Assembly (NCBI GenBank): GCA_027579435.1
Contig: JANBPK010000951.1
Span: 1-64,000, forward strand
DNA: 64,000 nt
Source of the DNA: Candolleomyces eurysporus
Taxonomy: Eukaryota > Basidiomycota > Agaricomycetes > Agaricales > Psathyrellaceae
Direction of reading: 5' to 3'
Part shown: piece after piece, positions 48,958 to 59,720 of the stretch
How the letters are laid out: each line of letters opens with the position of its first letter
How positions within the stretch are numbered: the stretch's first letter is position 1
Notes under the pieces: model-generated
What the model was told of the DNA's origin: nothing
The model's input: only the letters and a program-made list of their open reading frames with translations
The model's database searches: none
Translations under genes and position numbers: made by a program

Positions 48958-50334
48958 TCATTCAAAATTCCTATCGGCTTTGACGAGTTCGTGAGCAAGC
49001 TTAGCAAGAACTTCCTCTGCGCGAGGATTTCTCGGGTAGTACAAGCCATCTCCGGGGCTGCACGCAAATAATCAGTTTCTGATCGTCCAAGTATAGAGCA
49101 AATGAGCTTACGTTGAACCCCCATATAGAAGACGGGGAACCCAACCCCACCTTGTGTTCCACCCGAAAACCTGAGCCCAATTCTTCCGCCATCCCACATC
49201 GTACAAGTACATACTTCCATGGACTTCTTTCACAAGCTTTCGCTGCTGGTAGCCTAACTCCGGTTCGAGAGGTGGATCTGACAAAGAGTGGCCTGTTCGT
49301 GGAAGGGGAGGAAGGTTTCTCAAAAGCATGAACGGCGTGATATGTTCGAGGGTAGTTTGATTGGTCCTGCAGAAAAGGAAGGTCAGCCGATAGTTGGATG
49401 GATAGTTTATAAAACTTGCGTTATAAGATAGTAATGGTATCCGGCGAAAGGCCCAACAACGAGGCTAACGATAGCTGCATACGCCGCCAGCCCCAACTCA
49501 TGGATAGGTGTACTCTCATCCTTTAAAGCGGTCAAGTCAAATGAGTTGCCCTTTCAGAGATGGGGACTCACCACAATGAATGGGTTTCTGAAGGAATAAA
49601 CGAGGGCACGCATCGCGATCGTAGCAATATATATGGCAAGTAGAGTCGCGCAAGTGAGGAAATGGACGAAAGCAGGATATGTCCTGTGTCCCTGCAGAAA
49701 AGGGTTAGTTGTGACCACAGCAGATAGAGCGCTGACATACAATACAAGCAGAGCCTAACCAGGGACAGTGATGATCTAGGATCTCCCATGAGATCCAGTA
49801 TAGAATAGAGTTCGGAATTGAACGGCCACGCACCCATCTTCATGACACATCGACCGCATATTGAGCAGTGGTGTGCTCGTTCGGGCTTCGGCGCCTACAA
49901 GTCTTTGAATAAGCCAATCGAAGCTCAAGGCCGAGCCACACTCACCCAGCATTTGCGACACCATTTTCCTGGTGCTGTAAAGTCTTCGTCGTCGTCCATC
50001 AAGGCTTCTGCGAGCCCAACGTCTGCATCTCCTCCGTAGTCGTCCCGCCTAGAAAGATTGACATTCACTGGACCGGGGTCTCTCACGACACAGATGGTGA
50101 GGGACGCGAGCGTAAGGATTGTGAGGCCATCGATCATTAGGAGGTGAACTATAGCTAATTTTGTCTCCTGCAACACACGCCAATGGTGGTAGACGAGCAT
50201 TCGCAGAACGGATGGTTGGGGTGCCAAAATGAGTGTCACCGTAACTGAATATCAGAAATCATTGACATTAGACCGATTTATTGACGTCAAACTCGAGAAG
50301 AAACGCACAGAGCAATGGCAGGCGGTATAACCAT
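48958..50334 (-). CDS. DHHC-type protein S-palmitoyltransferase
   Basis: DHHC enzymes attach palmitate to cysteines of membrane-associated proteins. The ATG at 50334 begins MVIPPAIAL and, across an intron, joins TVTLILAPQPSVL. Membrane segments come next, including LTILTLASLTICVV, then the conserved DPGPV. The cysteine-rich domain is KWCRKCW, KPERAHHCSICGRCV, then DHHCPW, with the aspartate codon split by an intron (about 49840-49771). A second pair of membrane segments follows with YPAFVHFLTCATLLAIYI and a TTxE-like segment TNQTTLEH. The C-terminus contains WNTRWGWVPR and ends at 48958. The exact join after DHHCPW is not clean in frame, possibly because of a sequence error. I do not assign a PFA/SWF subtype. 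Confidence 0.83.
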
Positions 50335-50955
50335 GGCTTCTTTGGCTTTTCTGGGCCGTCCAGAAGGGCATCTTGGAAAGTAATGGCATCCCGCGGTTGC
50401 AATTCGACTTCATCTATCAAGGGCTGCGTCACGGTTCTTCTTGGCATGGCGGTTAAAGTGTCGCTGGGGTTGAATAAAGACTCGTTTAATAGTCTACAAG
50501 GTGCTGGCCAGAGCTAGAAAGGTTTAGAAAGACATGAATAACGAACGACTAGAGTACAGCGATGATGGTGGTGAGGGAACAACAGAGCAATTTTTGGACA
50601 CGCGATGCAACGTTTCTGGTTCCGGAAAATACAGCCTCAGCGCCGCCAGTCCTTGACTACGGTATACTTCAAATTCTGAAGTGAAGCAAACGCCGTCCTT
50701 TCTCTCGGCGTCCACCAGTTCTCAACGACCCAAACCTTCAATTTGTGGCGGATCGTCCGCGACGCCAGCAGCGCCCAGCTCGGGCGGTCCTGTGAATTCG
50801 TCAGCTGCATTTGACAGGACCTTCACATGAATTTGGGTCGGACCCGGTACCAACTGTTTCCGGCGGTATCTCCAATTTGAGCTGTTACCGTTACCTCGAC
50901 GTCAAAATGCGCCTCTTGATCAACCGGACTACGACCCTCCCCCAATCCACGAGAG
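50335..50955. other. Divergent intergenic region
   Basis: This region lies between the DHHC gene (minus) and the thioesterase gene (plus). It may include an upstream untranslated exon of the DHHC gene. I see no gene or RNA gene. Confidence 0.5.
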
Positions 50956-52204
50956 ATGGCACCATATAATCAAGCAGTAGCTGTTCGTCTAGCAGAGAAC
51001 CAGCCAAACGACCAGAAGGTCTACGAAGGAACGATTGACCCTACATGGAACATTGGAAAGTAAGTAGCTCTCCATGTAACAACCTGTTTATCCTGACTTT
51101 GGTATTTCAGTGTTCCCTGTGGAGGCAAGTTGCCAATAAGCTCTATGTACCACAGAGCTGCCAATCTGACTAGCTGTCTGTCTGCCAGGCTATGCTCTGG
51201 CGTTGATTCTCCAGTCTTGCATCCAACACCAAGCAAGCACTCCCCATGTCGATCCTTTGCATATCTCGGCCCATTTCCTTAGGCCTACCAATTCCCAAGT
51301 ACCCTTCAAAGTCTACGTTCAGACTGTCAAGACCGGAAAGGGATTCTCCAACCTTGTTGCCGAATTCCGTCAAGAGGTACTGTCTATTTTATTATTGCTA
51401 GGCCGCATCAGCCAACCCTCGTCGCAGGATTCTGTACGAATCACATCCCATGCCATCTTCGGTGTCAACGGACCAACAGACGACATGCCCGACCTCACGC
51501 TCAAACCTCCTTCATCCTACGCACGCCGACACCCTCTCTACCTCCATCCCTCTGAGGGCGAACGGCACCCTATGCGCAACCTCTGGAATTTTCATAAACA
51601 CATTGCCTGGGCATACGACGACAAGCTCACAAGCCTAAACGCTCCTGACCACCCTTCACGAACGAACAGCTCGACCGTCGGCGGAGGAGGCCTCGAATGG
51701 GGAGGGTATCTCCAATTCGAGTCCCCCACTGAACGCTTGACGAATGCGTATATACCCTTCCTCGCTGATATGTTTATCAACACGATCAACCTCCTTCCGA
51801 GGTCTGAATTCGGGAGTGGTTTGGGTACCAGGTTAGTTTTTCCTTCCCCAGCTCATTCCATCCGAGAGATATGATTTTCTCATTCGGATTACCCGTGCAG
51901 TTGGTTCCCAACAATGACCCTCGCTATCGAGTTCAAGTTCCCTATCTCGCAGCTAGATCCCTCGAAGCATTCCATGCGCAACGTCGGTTTGTACTCACTG
52001 GGCAGATTCGTTAACAATCCACAAAGAAGACATGACGTCTACGTCGAGGTCTGGAGTGCGCCTTCGAATATCGGTGAAGGGGAGCCCCGGGACGGATGGA
52101 GGGACGAGCAGTTCTGTCTTGCTACTGCGACGCAGATGGCTTTGACGGTCCCCATAGCATTGAATATCAAGAATGGCAAGAAGAAGACGGATTCCAAGTT
52201 ATAA
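50956..52204 (+). CDS. Acyl-CoA thioesterase-like protein (double hot-dog fold)
   Basis: The ATG at 50956 begins MAPYNQAVAVRLAENQ. Exons then read IDPTWNIGK, then VPCGG and GYALALILQSC, which is the typical start of a hot-dog thioesterase (W-x-IG ... P-x-GGY). PHVDPLHISAHFLRP and VYVQTVKTGKGFSNL follow. The second half has LEWGGYLQFESPTERLT and, in the last exon, SWFPTMTLAIEFKFPI, NVGLYSLGRFVNNPQRRHD and EVWSAPSNIGEGEPRDG, ending SKL at 52204. The final Ser-Lys-Leu is a classic peroxisomal targeting signal 1, fitting a peroxisomal acyl-CoA thioesterase. Length after splicing is about 345 residues. The substrate cannot be told. Confidence 0.8.
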
Positions 52205-52347
52205 TACAACTAATGCTTCTCTTCGTTACTTTTACAGTCTCAAGTTAATACACTGGCATTCATCATCACGCCTATATCGACCACTTGTTGCCTTGCTGGT
52301 GACCGGCCTTCCGTGGCCTTCTAGCGAGCCCAGAGTTTTCCCTATGT

Positions 52348-52881
52348 TCAGTACCTCGCGCCAAGTACTTCCTGCAAGAGGATACGATGCTCGTCTTCAT
52401 GAAGATTGAGGGGGATTCCGTACCCTGTCGCATACATTCTGAGGTTCTCGCCCTTGAGGGCACTGACCTGCTGAGCAGTGAGGAGGGGCGGAAGGTTCTG
52501 AAGGCGAAAAAATAAGTTGGCTGTGAGGCGATTCAGGAATCCCAGAGCTAGCTAGCCTACATGGTCATTGACAGGGTGTGTCCCGTCGTCGAATACCACC
52601 ACCTCCAGCGGAGGCATGCTCCCATTGTGCAACTGACGACCAATATTACGGGTCTGCGTCACTAATGAGTAAGCAGCATGAGAGCCCAAATCTTGTTTGA
52701 AACGTACGCGGGATGCAAGCTGTGCACTCAGGATGTCTAATTGGTCAAGGGCATCCTCAATCCCCTTCATTTCTTGCAATATCACCGTCTCGTGTTGCGC
52801 AATGGCCATTGCCAAAAGCATCTCCGAGCTTCTCCACGTTTGATCCATCAGTTCCAATGTTTCCCGGATAATGTTCTCCAT
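52348..52881 (-). CDS. Small uncharacterised helical protein
   Basis: The ATG at 52881 begins MENIIRETLELMDQTWRSSE. The first part is a likely coiled coil (residues about 1-60, with LLAMAIAQHETVILQEMKG). A later segment reads MPPLEVVVFDDGTHPVNDH. After an intron comes LPPLLTAQQVSALKGENL and RMYATGYGIPL, ending at 52348. Total about 160 residues. The sequence looks conserved and protein-like, but I do not recognise the family. It lies just upstream of the gelsolin gene in the same direction of reading, with about 180 bp between. Confidence 0.6.
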
Positions 52882-53064
52882 CTTTTTTGGAAGATATGCA
52901 CGATGTTAAGCGAGTATATGCGGCCGTTAATCGCGAGGAAGCGGGTGCAAGAGCGAGAAAGGGAACGAGAAGCGCGCGGGCGCTTGCACCAAGGAACACG
53001 TACACAAGAACAAACACCGCGCACCCACATGACAAAGGATATCATTATTTCAAAGTTCTTTCTG

Positions 53065-54509
53065 CTAATCTGCCCCTTCAAACGTGGCCAGAAACCCCTC
53101 TCCCTCATTCCCTTGTTCCATCTTGATTATGGGTATCCCAAGCCGCCCCAAATGGCTCTCCCGCTCCTGGTACAAATATTGCTGCGCGTACTGCACAATC
53201 GAACGCCTCTCCTGCAGACTCGCTCGGCTCCCTATCCACACATACACAGCTGGCCTAACAGGATCTTTGGAATCGTCCAACAAGAACGCGTCTTCAGACG
53301 ACAGTAGGTTTTGAGAGACTTTGGGCAGCTGCTCAAAGGAGACTCGGCCTGACGCGTCGGACAGTTTGAAGAGTTTAACTTCCCTAGCTTCCTGAGAAGC
53401 CCTGTGAGGAAGTAGAGCTGCGTCTGGCCCGAACTCTCCTAGGAATTTGTGTACACCCGAGGTGCCTTCATCTAGATAGACGGGTTCGAATTAGATTCCG
53501 CAAGGGAGAGGGGGAGAAAGATTTTATACCGAAGACAGTAACATCGCAACCCTTCCGGCCATCCACCAAGCTCTGCACAAACTCTGCAGCCTTGAATTTC
53601 TCCTGCCCCACACTCTCCTTTGTATTCAATTGCCACACCTCAGCTCCTTTATCCAATACATACGCATCCCCCGCGATCAAACTGGCAGCAACCGGTTCCA
53701 CCTCCCTAACCACCAATGTGTTGGTGTAGCGACCGGGAGTGGTAGCAGACGGTAAACGAGATAAGGTCACTCGGTAGAGTCTGAGGATGTCTAGGGGCGG
53801 AGGATCGACGACGTGGTGGAAACCTGTAGACACGCCCCCCTTCAAGGAGGTAAATTTGGGGAAGTAAGATAAGAATTGAGGTGTTTCAAAGCCTTGGACT
53901 TCGCGGAATTGAACCGGCTTTCCGTGAAGATCTGTTAGAGAGACGCCGCATATAAATCAGCCTTCGATTGTAGACCAATGCTAAGAGGAAGGGACGTACG
54001 GTCGTCGAGCTCGACGGTCTTATACGCAGCTGTCCCTGCCTCGTCGACGCTCGTATTCTGGCCCAACCAGAAATGCAAGTTATACGAAAGGCTCTTGGCT
54101 TCAGGAGAGCTTTTATACGTCTGTTATCATATTCCACTGTCAGTGCAATCTATATGATCAAGAGAAAGAGAGGCGCGCACATATAGAACGATGTACGAAT
54201 CTCCATCGTAGAACGACCCATAGCTCTGCTCGGGCCAAGCGACGATATGAAACTGCTCAACGCGCCAGATCTTTAGGCCCTCTTCTTCTCCTGCGTTATC
54301 CCAAGCAGGTTCATGATCCCCAGCATTTTCGCGGACGCGTTTCTCGAGCTATAGGCGAGATGTGAGCGTCGAATTCAGCGAGACGCAGGCGACGATGAGG
54401 GAAGGGAAGTAAGCGTCTCCAGCATGCGGAAGTTACTTACATCAGAACCCAGCAACGCAATGTTCGAATCTTCAATGTTATAAGTCGTTGGCTTTGTGAG
54501 ATGGGCCAT
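53065..54509 (-). CDS. Gelsolin/fragmin-type actin-severing protein
   Basis: The ATG at 54509 begins [20 protein letters not shown]. Next come the gelsolin-repeat features: [29 protein letters not shown] and [18 protein letters not shown], then [18 protein letters not shown]. Repeat two has LYRVTLSRL and [15 protein letters not shown]. Repeat three has [33 protein letters not shown] and [10 protein letters not shown], ending at the stop at 53065. Three repeats fit fragmin or severin rather than the six of animal gelsolin. It has seven or eight short introns. The family caps and severs actin filaments under calcium control. Confidence 0.87.
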
Positions 54510-54707
54510 AATGCCAACTCGAATAGTCGGGTGTTGCTGAGACAGAAGCGTAATCAATCCATTCTCATTCCAACTTCTCGAAGCTGTGCTTTGATGAACA
54601 TGCCAGGATTAGTACTGCATCTTGGTACAGGGAAAACTAGAGAACTCTACATTAGACATACAGGCGTAATTATACTCGCGGAACCAATCCATATCATATA
54701 GCAAAAA

Positions 54708-56647
54708 TCACGACCCGAAAAACGAAGACGAGAACGTCTTCGGCTTCGGCCTCATCTTCGACCTCCCACTCAAAAATCCCCAATTACGCTTCGAAGGATC
54801 TATCAGCTGCATATCCAGCTCCCTGAAAATATCAGCTTCCCCTGGTGTTTTGACCATACCCCAGTATCCACCAGTCGCGAGGAGGCTGCTGTCATCGACG
54901 TTACCGATAGCCGCAGTGCCAACAACACCACCACTGGAGACGCCAGCGGGGGGCTCAGAGGAATCAGACGAGAGGGAGTCGGCTTCAGCTTCTTTCGGCG
55001 GCTCGCTGAAATTCCATTTCCACAACCCATACTCGTTGAGGAGCATACCCATCCGCTCCGCCCGTTTCCTCATATACCTGTTGAGGTCGTCGTCACCTGT
55101 GAGAGCTAGTAGAGCCGTGGCCCGAGATTTCTGAGGCATAAAGCTAACAGAATTTCCGGTCAACAATCTGAACCGACGAAAAGAGAGCGTACATTTCACT
55201 CACTGTATAACCAACCTCCTATACTCTCCAGGAGGAATCTGCAGAGCACTCGCAACAGACGCCGCTGAAGACTCCTCGGAGGCACCTGCACCATCTGAGG
55301 TCGAAGGTATCCGAACAACTCCCGTCCACGTACTCAGAGTCTCAGAAATCGTATCAAAAGCGATTTCCTTACTCTTCAACGAAGGCAAAACCTCCGTATG
55401 CAGTAAACTCGTCTTCCGTGCCGCCTTTGTGAGAGTCGAACTGCGCTCCCTCTTCTTGATGATGTTCTTCCTCTTGGCCAATGTTGCTCGATCCTCGAAT
55501 ATGGGCGGAAGTTCGGTGGGCATGGGGACGTGGACGTAGGAAGAGTGGATGAGCATGATTACGATGGTTGAGATATCTGAGAGGCCGCGTCGGCTGACGA
55601 GGGTTGCGAGTGTTAGTTGAGAATTCGAGGAACAAAGCGTATTCGAAGAAACGTACTATTCACCTGCAAGTACCGCTCGGTACTGAGCAGAGATAGAGGA
55701 TTCGACCGTTTGCTACATGAAACAGAAAAGGCATTCAATTCGAAGGCAGTCCAGTGCACCATTGAAAACGACGTACCAGAACACTCTCCGCCTGCTCCGG
55801 GGACGTGGTCTTGTCAAGGTGGTCTATATACTTCAAGCATATCTTTTGCTGTGCTGTAAGCACAGAATGGTACTGGTCGGAACGGATGAGGGATGCAATG
55901 TTCCAACAGCCAGCATCTACAAGTGCCTGCGCTTTGACGCGTCTGACACAATGAAAGAGAGGGGAAATGAATGAATGAATGAACGCAGCCGCCGCGTGAT
56001 CCACGTACCCAATGCCAGGCACTTTCTGCAAGTCGATCACTGCTCTCCTCCTCAAAGCGTCTTGCTGCTGATCATAGTTGCCTGCAGGAATCCATTAAAG
56101 CAATGAGCATTCTCGTCTTCAGGATGAAACACGTCGTCAGACATACGAGCCAGAGCCAAGTCTTGCTGGACGAAGTAGTGGTTAATCCTGTTCTTTATGC
56201 CTAGCCCAATGCCTTTCCTCTACTCGCAGACAGACGTCGAACGAACATATGAGTGTGTGTGTGTGTCAGAAGAGATTAATGAAAGGGAGCCGAAGTGACA
56301 CGCACCTCAAGAACAAGGTCGTCCCCCGACTTGATGGTTTCCCGAATCTGCGAAATGGCCTCAATCGCATTCGAAAAGGCGGTAACCTTGAAAGGATTGG
56401 ACTGGGATTGGTTCGCCTCGGCATCCCGTTCTGCAAAGGAGAAAGCAAGTCTCGTCAGTCAGTCCGACTTCCCCAGTACGCTGTTTAGCTTCGCTCACGC
56501 ACCTGACCGCAACATTTCTAGTATCTCGTCGTTGGGGCCCTTCGCGAGAGGAGTTTGCGTAGCGTTATAGCGGACATGGCGACCAAGCAATAAAGAGGGT
56601 AAAAGAGTTGGACTCCGTTGTGTCTTGAGGATATGGCGGAAGAGCAT
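54708..56647 (-). CDS. Family X DNA polymerase homologue, catalytic residues apparently lost
   Basis: The ATG at 56647 begins MLFRHILKTQRSPTLLPSLL, basic and without acidic residues, like a mitochondrial presequence. The N-terminal 8-kDa part has VTAFSNAIEAISQI and, after an intron, KGIGLGIKNRINHYF. The fingers region has VPGIG and LTAQQKICLKYIDHL. The palm region reads RRGLSDISTIVIMLIHSSYV, then GEYRRLVI joined by an intron to HFMPQKS, followed by LTGDDDLNRYMRKRAERMG and LLNEYGLWKW, the typical end of the fold. Aligned by hand with polymerase beta, all three catalytic aspartates are replaced, and the lyase lysine is replaced by arginine. One intron just before RRG cannot be closed in frame with a GT-AG pair. 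The gene is therefore either a pseudo-enzyme, a decaying gene or one with a sequence error. Confidence 0.75.
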
Positions 56648-56930
56648 TCGCTGCCATACAGTGATGATGGTGTTCCGCAGAAAGCATGAAAACAGCCTGC
56701 TCGCTCACGCGTGGGCATTTTCCCTGTCGCCTGACATGCCGGTCTCACTCATATATCTTTAGGTTGACGCTGAGGAGAGGTATGATACATTGGGTGCAAC
56801 ATGCGATTAAATTATGAATACAATTGTAACGAGCGTAGTGTATTACTGTAGGATGTATATGCAAAAAGTCTAGATGCGTCTGTATGTGCCTCCCGAGTGT
56901 AATGCTCCATTCCCACCGAGTGCTCTCTAT

Positions 56931-58306
56931 TCACGATCCCGTCCACCATTTGTTGACCTTTGCAGCACCGTACCGAAGGCTCTTGCCAACGCCGGCACTG
57001 GCAATTCCCTTGACACTTTGGATGGTTGCAGGGTATCGAACAATACCAGCCAATTCTGCCAAGAAATCATCAGCATATGAAGTCTGGATCGGGATGGGAC
57101 GGAATACGCACCTTGCCGCAAAACCTGGGACAGCTGCTCATCCCCTGCCAATTTGACCCAGTAAGCAGCTTCGTCGCTCTCCAACTCCTTGTCCACAGCC
57201 CCTTTCTGCTCATAGTTCTGCTTCACCCGACTCAAGAGCCCCACAGGCAACTTCTTCAGATGGGCCGAACGCGCTTTGGGGCTGATGTCCTGTTCGATCG
57301 AAGACGAGTTGGGGGACCAATGGACTCCAGGGAGAGCAACGACCAGTCGATGGTAGAGCTCCTTAAACTGCGGTCCCTGCTTCGACACGATGTTCACCAC
57401 CTTCCCTCGGTTCTCTGCAGGAAGCAGCATCCGAGGATCTCCCGTGTAGCTTATCCCTGCTATCCGCTCGAATAGTTCATTTTCGGAGAAATTGGAGGGG
57501 AGGGTGAGGAGGGCGGCGCGGACTGCTGATGTGAGGTTGACCTGTTGCGTCAGTCGAACGCGTGCGTCATCCTTGATGATTCGGAGCGGCTTGTGCATAC
57601 GGCCTGCTAGGTACAGAGTCCTCCAGTTGAGGAGGTCCGCACAGAGGTTGTCCACTGTGGTTACTCCATACTTGATAGTCTATAGGGAGCAAGTGGTGCG
57701 ATGAGCAAATAGACCTGACCACGAAGAATCTCAAACATACCACGCCGTTCATGGTGACATACGGGTTGAACCACACCCCAGGACTGATCTCCTGAAGCCT
57801 TGTGATATATGAGGACCCAAACACCCGTGCATGCAGAGGATAATGACTGGGAAATTGTTGCATGTTGATTGAATGAAAGTGTGCTGGGTGCGTCACGGCG
57901 AACATGAAGTCCAGCATTGGTCCCTCTTTCCCCTCCTTCTTGTTCTCTGCATAGCCATCCTGCTCAAACACCCCTGATCCGTAAGCAAACGCATATCGAA
58001 TCGGTGCGTCGAATTTCGCGACGATAGATTCGAGGAGTGCGCGAGTCGAGTTGGAGACGGGTAGAAGCTGATTCCGCCCGAACGTTGGCGGGAGCTTTGG
58101 TAAGGGTGAGTGTCGGTGCGATGCAGCTGGCCGAGGCTGGGGGTACAACCTGTACTTGGCATTCTTCGACGACGAGGGCGACAATCCAGGCGGAGGCAAA
58201 TCNGGGGGTGGTGAGAAGCCGCAGGTTCTGTTGAGAGCGCTCGAGCGACGACGACGACAGGCAGACGACGCGCTGCACGCTTGCTGCAGGCCACTGTGGA
58301 CAGCAT
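56931..58306 (-). CDS. TAM41: Mitochondrial phosphatidate cytidylyltransferase Tam41
   Basis: Tam41 makes CDP-diacylglycerol for cardiolipin synthesis in the inner mitochondrial membrane. The ATG at 58306 begins MLSTVACSKRAARRLPVVVV, a good mitochondrial presequence. The nucleotidyltransferase motif is FAYGSGVFEQDGY, followed by PMLDFMFAVTHP; then HYPLHARVFG and YVTMNGVVIKYG, spliced to TTVDNLCADLLNW. YLAGRMHKPLRII and the segment SKQGPQFKELYHRL follow. The end reads GIVRYPATIQSVKGIASAG and KVNKWW before the stop at 56931. A single N at 58203 coincides with a frame change near residue 35 and is probably a missing base. Length is about 420 residues, normal for the family. Confidence 0.9.
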
Positions 58307-59720
58307 GGGTTCTTCGTCGTCTCAGACAGCGATGGAGAATTGAGAATAGGGGATGTGGAGTATGTCAGCTTGGTGGAAGGGAGAGACGCTATTTCCCAGA
58401 AAGAAAAACTGATTGCCTCCAAAAAGCTGTGCCGAAAGCCGAAAGCCGAACGCCCTCCCTCTTTATTTCTTCTCATAACCAACAGGGCAGACTGGTGGCA
58501 CGACCTGCTCCCTACGCGCCACTTTTCTCTTTCACCGAGTTGTTCTCCTGCACACTCCCTCACGCTTGCGCAGTGGGGAGGTCCAAGAGTCGATGCGGCA
58601 GGAGGTGCCCTACCTCGAGAACAAGCTGCGAATAAGTACTCTAATGGAACCTAGTCTCCCGTAGTCAGACTCAATTGCAACGAGTTCGTGTCAAGAGGCT
58701 TGAATAGGACACTCACATGTAGAAATGGAACCGATGGTTCTTTGAATTTGATAACATCCCTGACGGTAACAGGCACTCGCAAGTTATTGACCGACTTACC
58801 CGGGTTGCCATACTCTCATTTGTATCGGGTCTTGAGAAAGGTGTCTGTCGTACCAAAAGACTCTATGGGTTGGCAATTGACCAATGTATGTTGGTACACA
58901 GCGAGTAACTCGTCCATCAGTCTACCCTGAGCTACCTCAGCAGTGGCAGGGAGTGGCGGCACCGTCGACCGACATTGGGATGTTGGGCACTTTGTCCTGG
59001 CCCGTTCTCATGCTGGTTAGATGGGTCCGCAGAGCTGTCCTTATGGATTGAGTCACCGCAATAGGTGGATGTAGCTAATTTGGGGGCTATTTTCGTGCCA
59101 TAGGCTCGCTGCGCTTGATTTCGGTGTCTACTCAACAGCCCCAATTTAAAACAGCACCAGATGCAGTTTGGGGGCTTGCGTACTAGTATCCGGATTCATC
59201 ATCCGCACCCCAGTTGCTTGGCTTTCAAGTCCCATACAACAGCGCCTGCTTGCATTTGACAGAGAGAATCTGAACTTGCCAAGAGTACCACCACAGGTAA
59301 AGAAAGCGCAGTCGAAGGGAGCTAAATCGAAAGTGCCTCAGATCGAATGCCATGATATTGTACCTCCTACCAATGAGCTGGGATCCTCATGGCTGTGCCG
59401 AGAAATACAGCCAGGGACGTCCGATTTCCAGGTACGCCCGGATGGGCCATTCCTTGGTGTATTTTACTATGTATATTCTATTTAAACTGGATGCCCAGTG
59501 AAACCCCGCCTCCCATCACGGCCAGTCGTAGCATCGTTGGCTAACAGAGTCGTGGTTCGGCGCCCTGTGGAACTTCTTCAGATCATAGATCTGAGGATTG
59601 CTCATTTTGACGACGGTTATCATAGGCGCGCCTAGCTTTTCTCAAAGATCCACCCAGCAGTGTCGGAAGATTGCCATTTTTTGGCAGTTGCATCGGGAAC
59701 CCCAGTACAAACCCATGAAC
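58307..59720. other. Region without a supported gene
   Basis: Open frames on both strands are short (up to 160 codons) and overlap. One plus-strand frame at 59168-59485 has no motif that I know. The frames at 58156-58654 overlap the Tam41 promoter side. Nothing looks like an RNA gene or a transposon end. It may contain old, decayed insertions. Confidence 0.4.

Noticed and set aside
58156..58654. Plus-strand open frames opposite the start of Tam41
   Set aside because: They overlap the Tam41 presequence and promoter on the other strand and have no motif.
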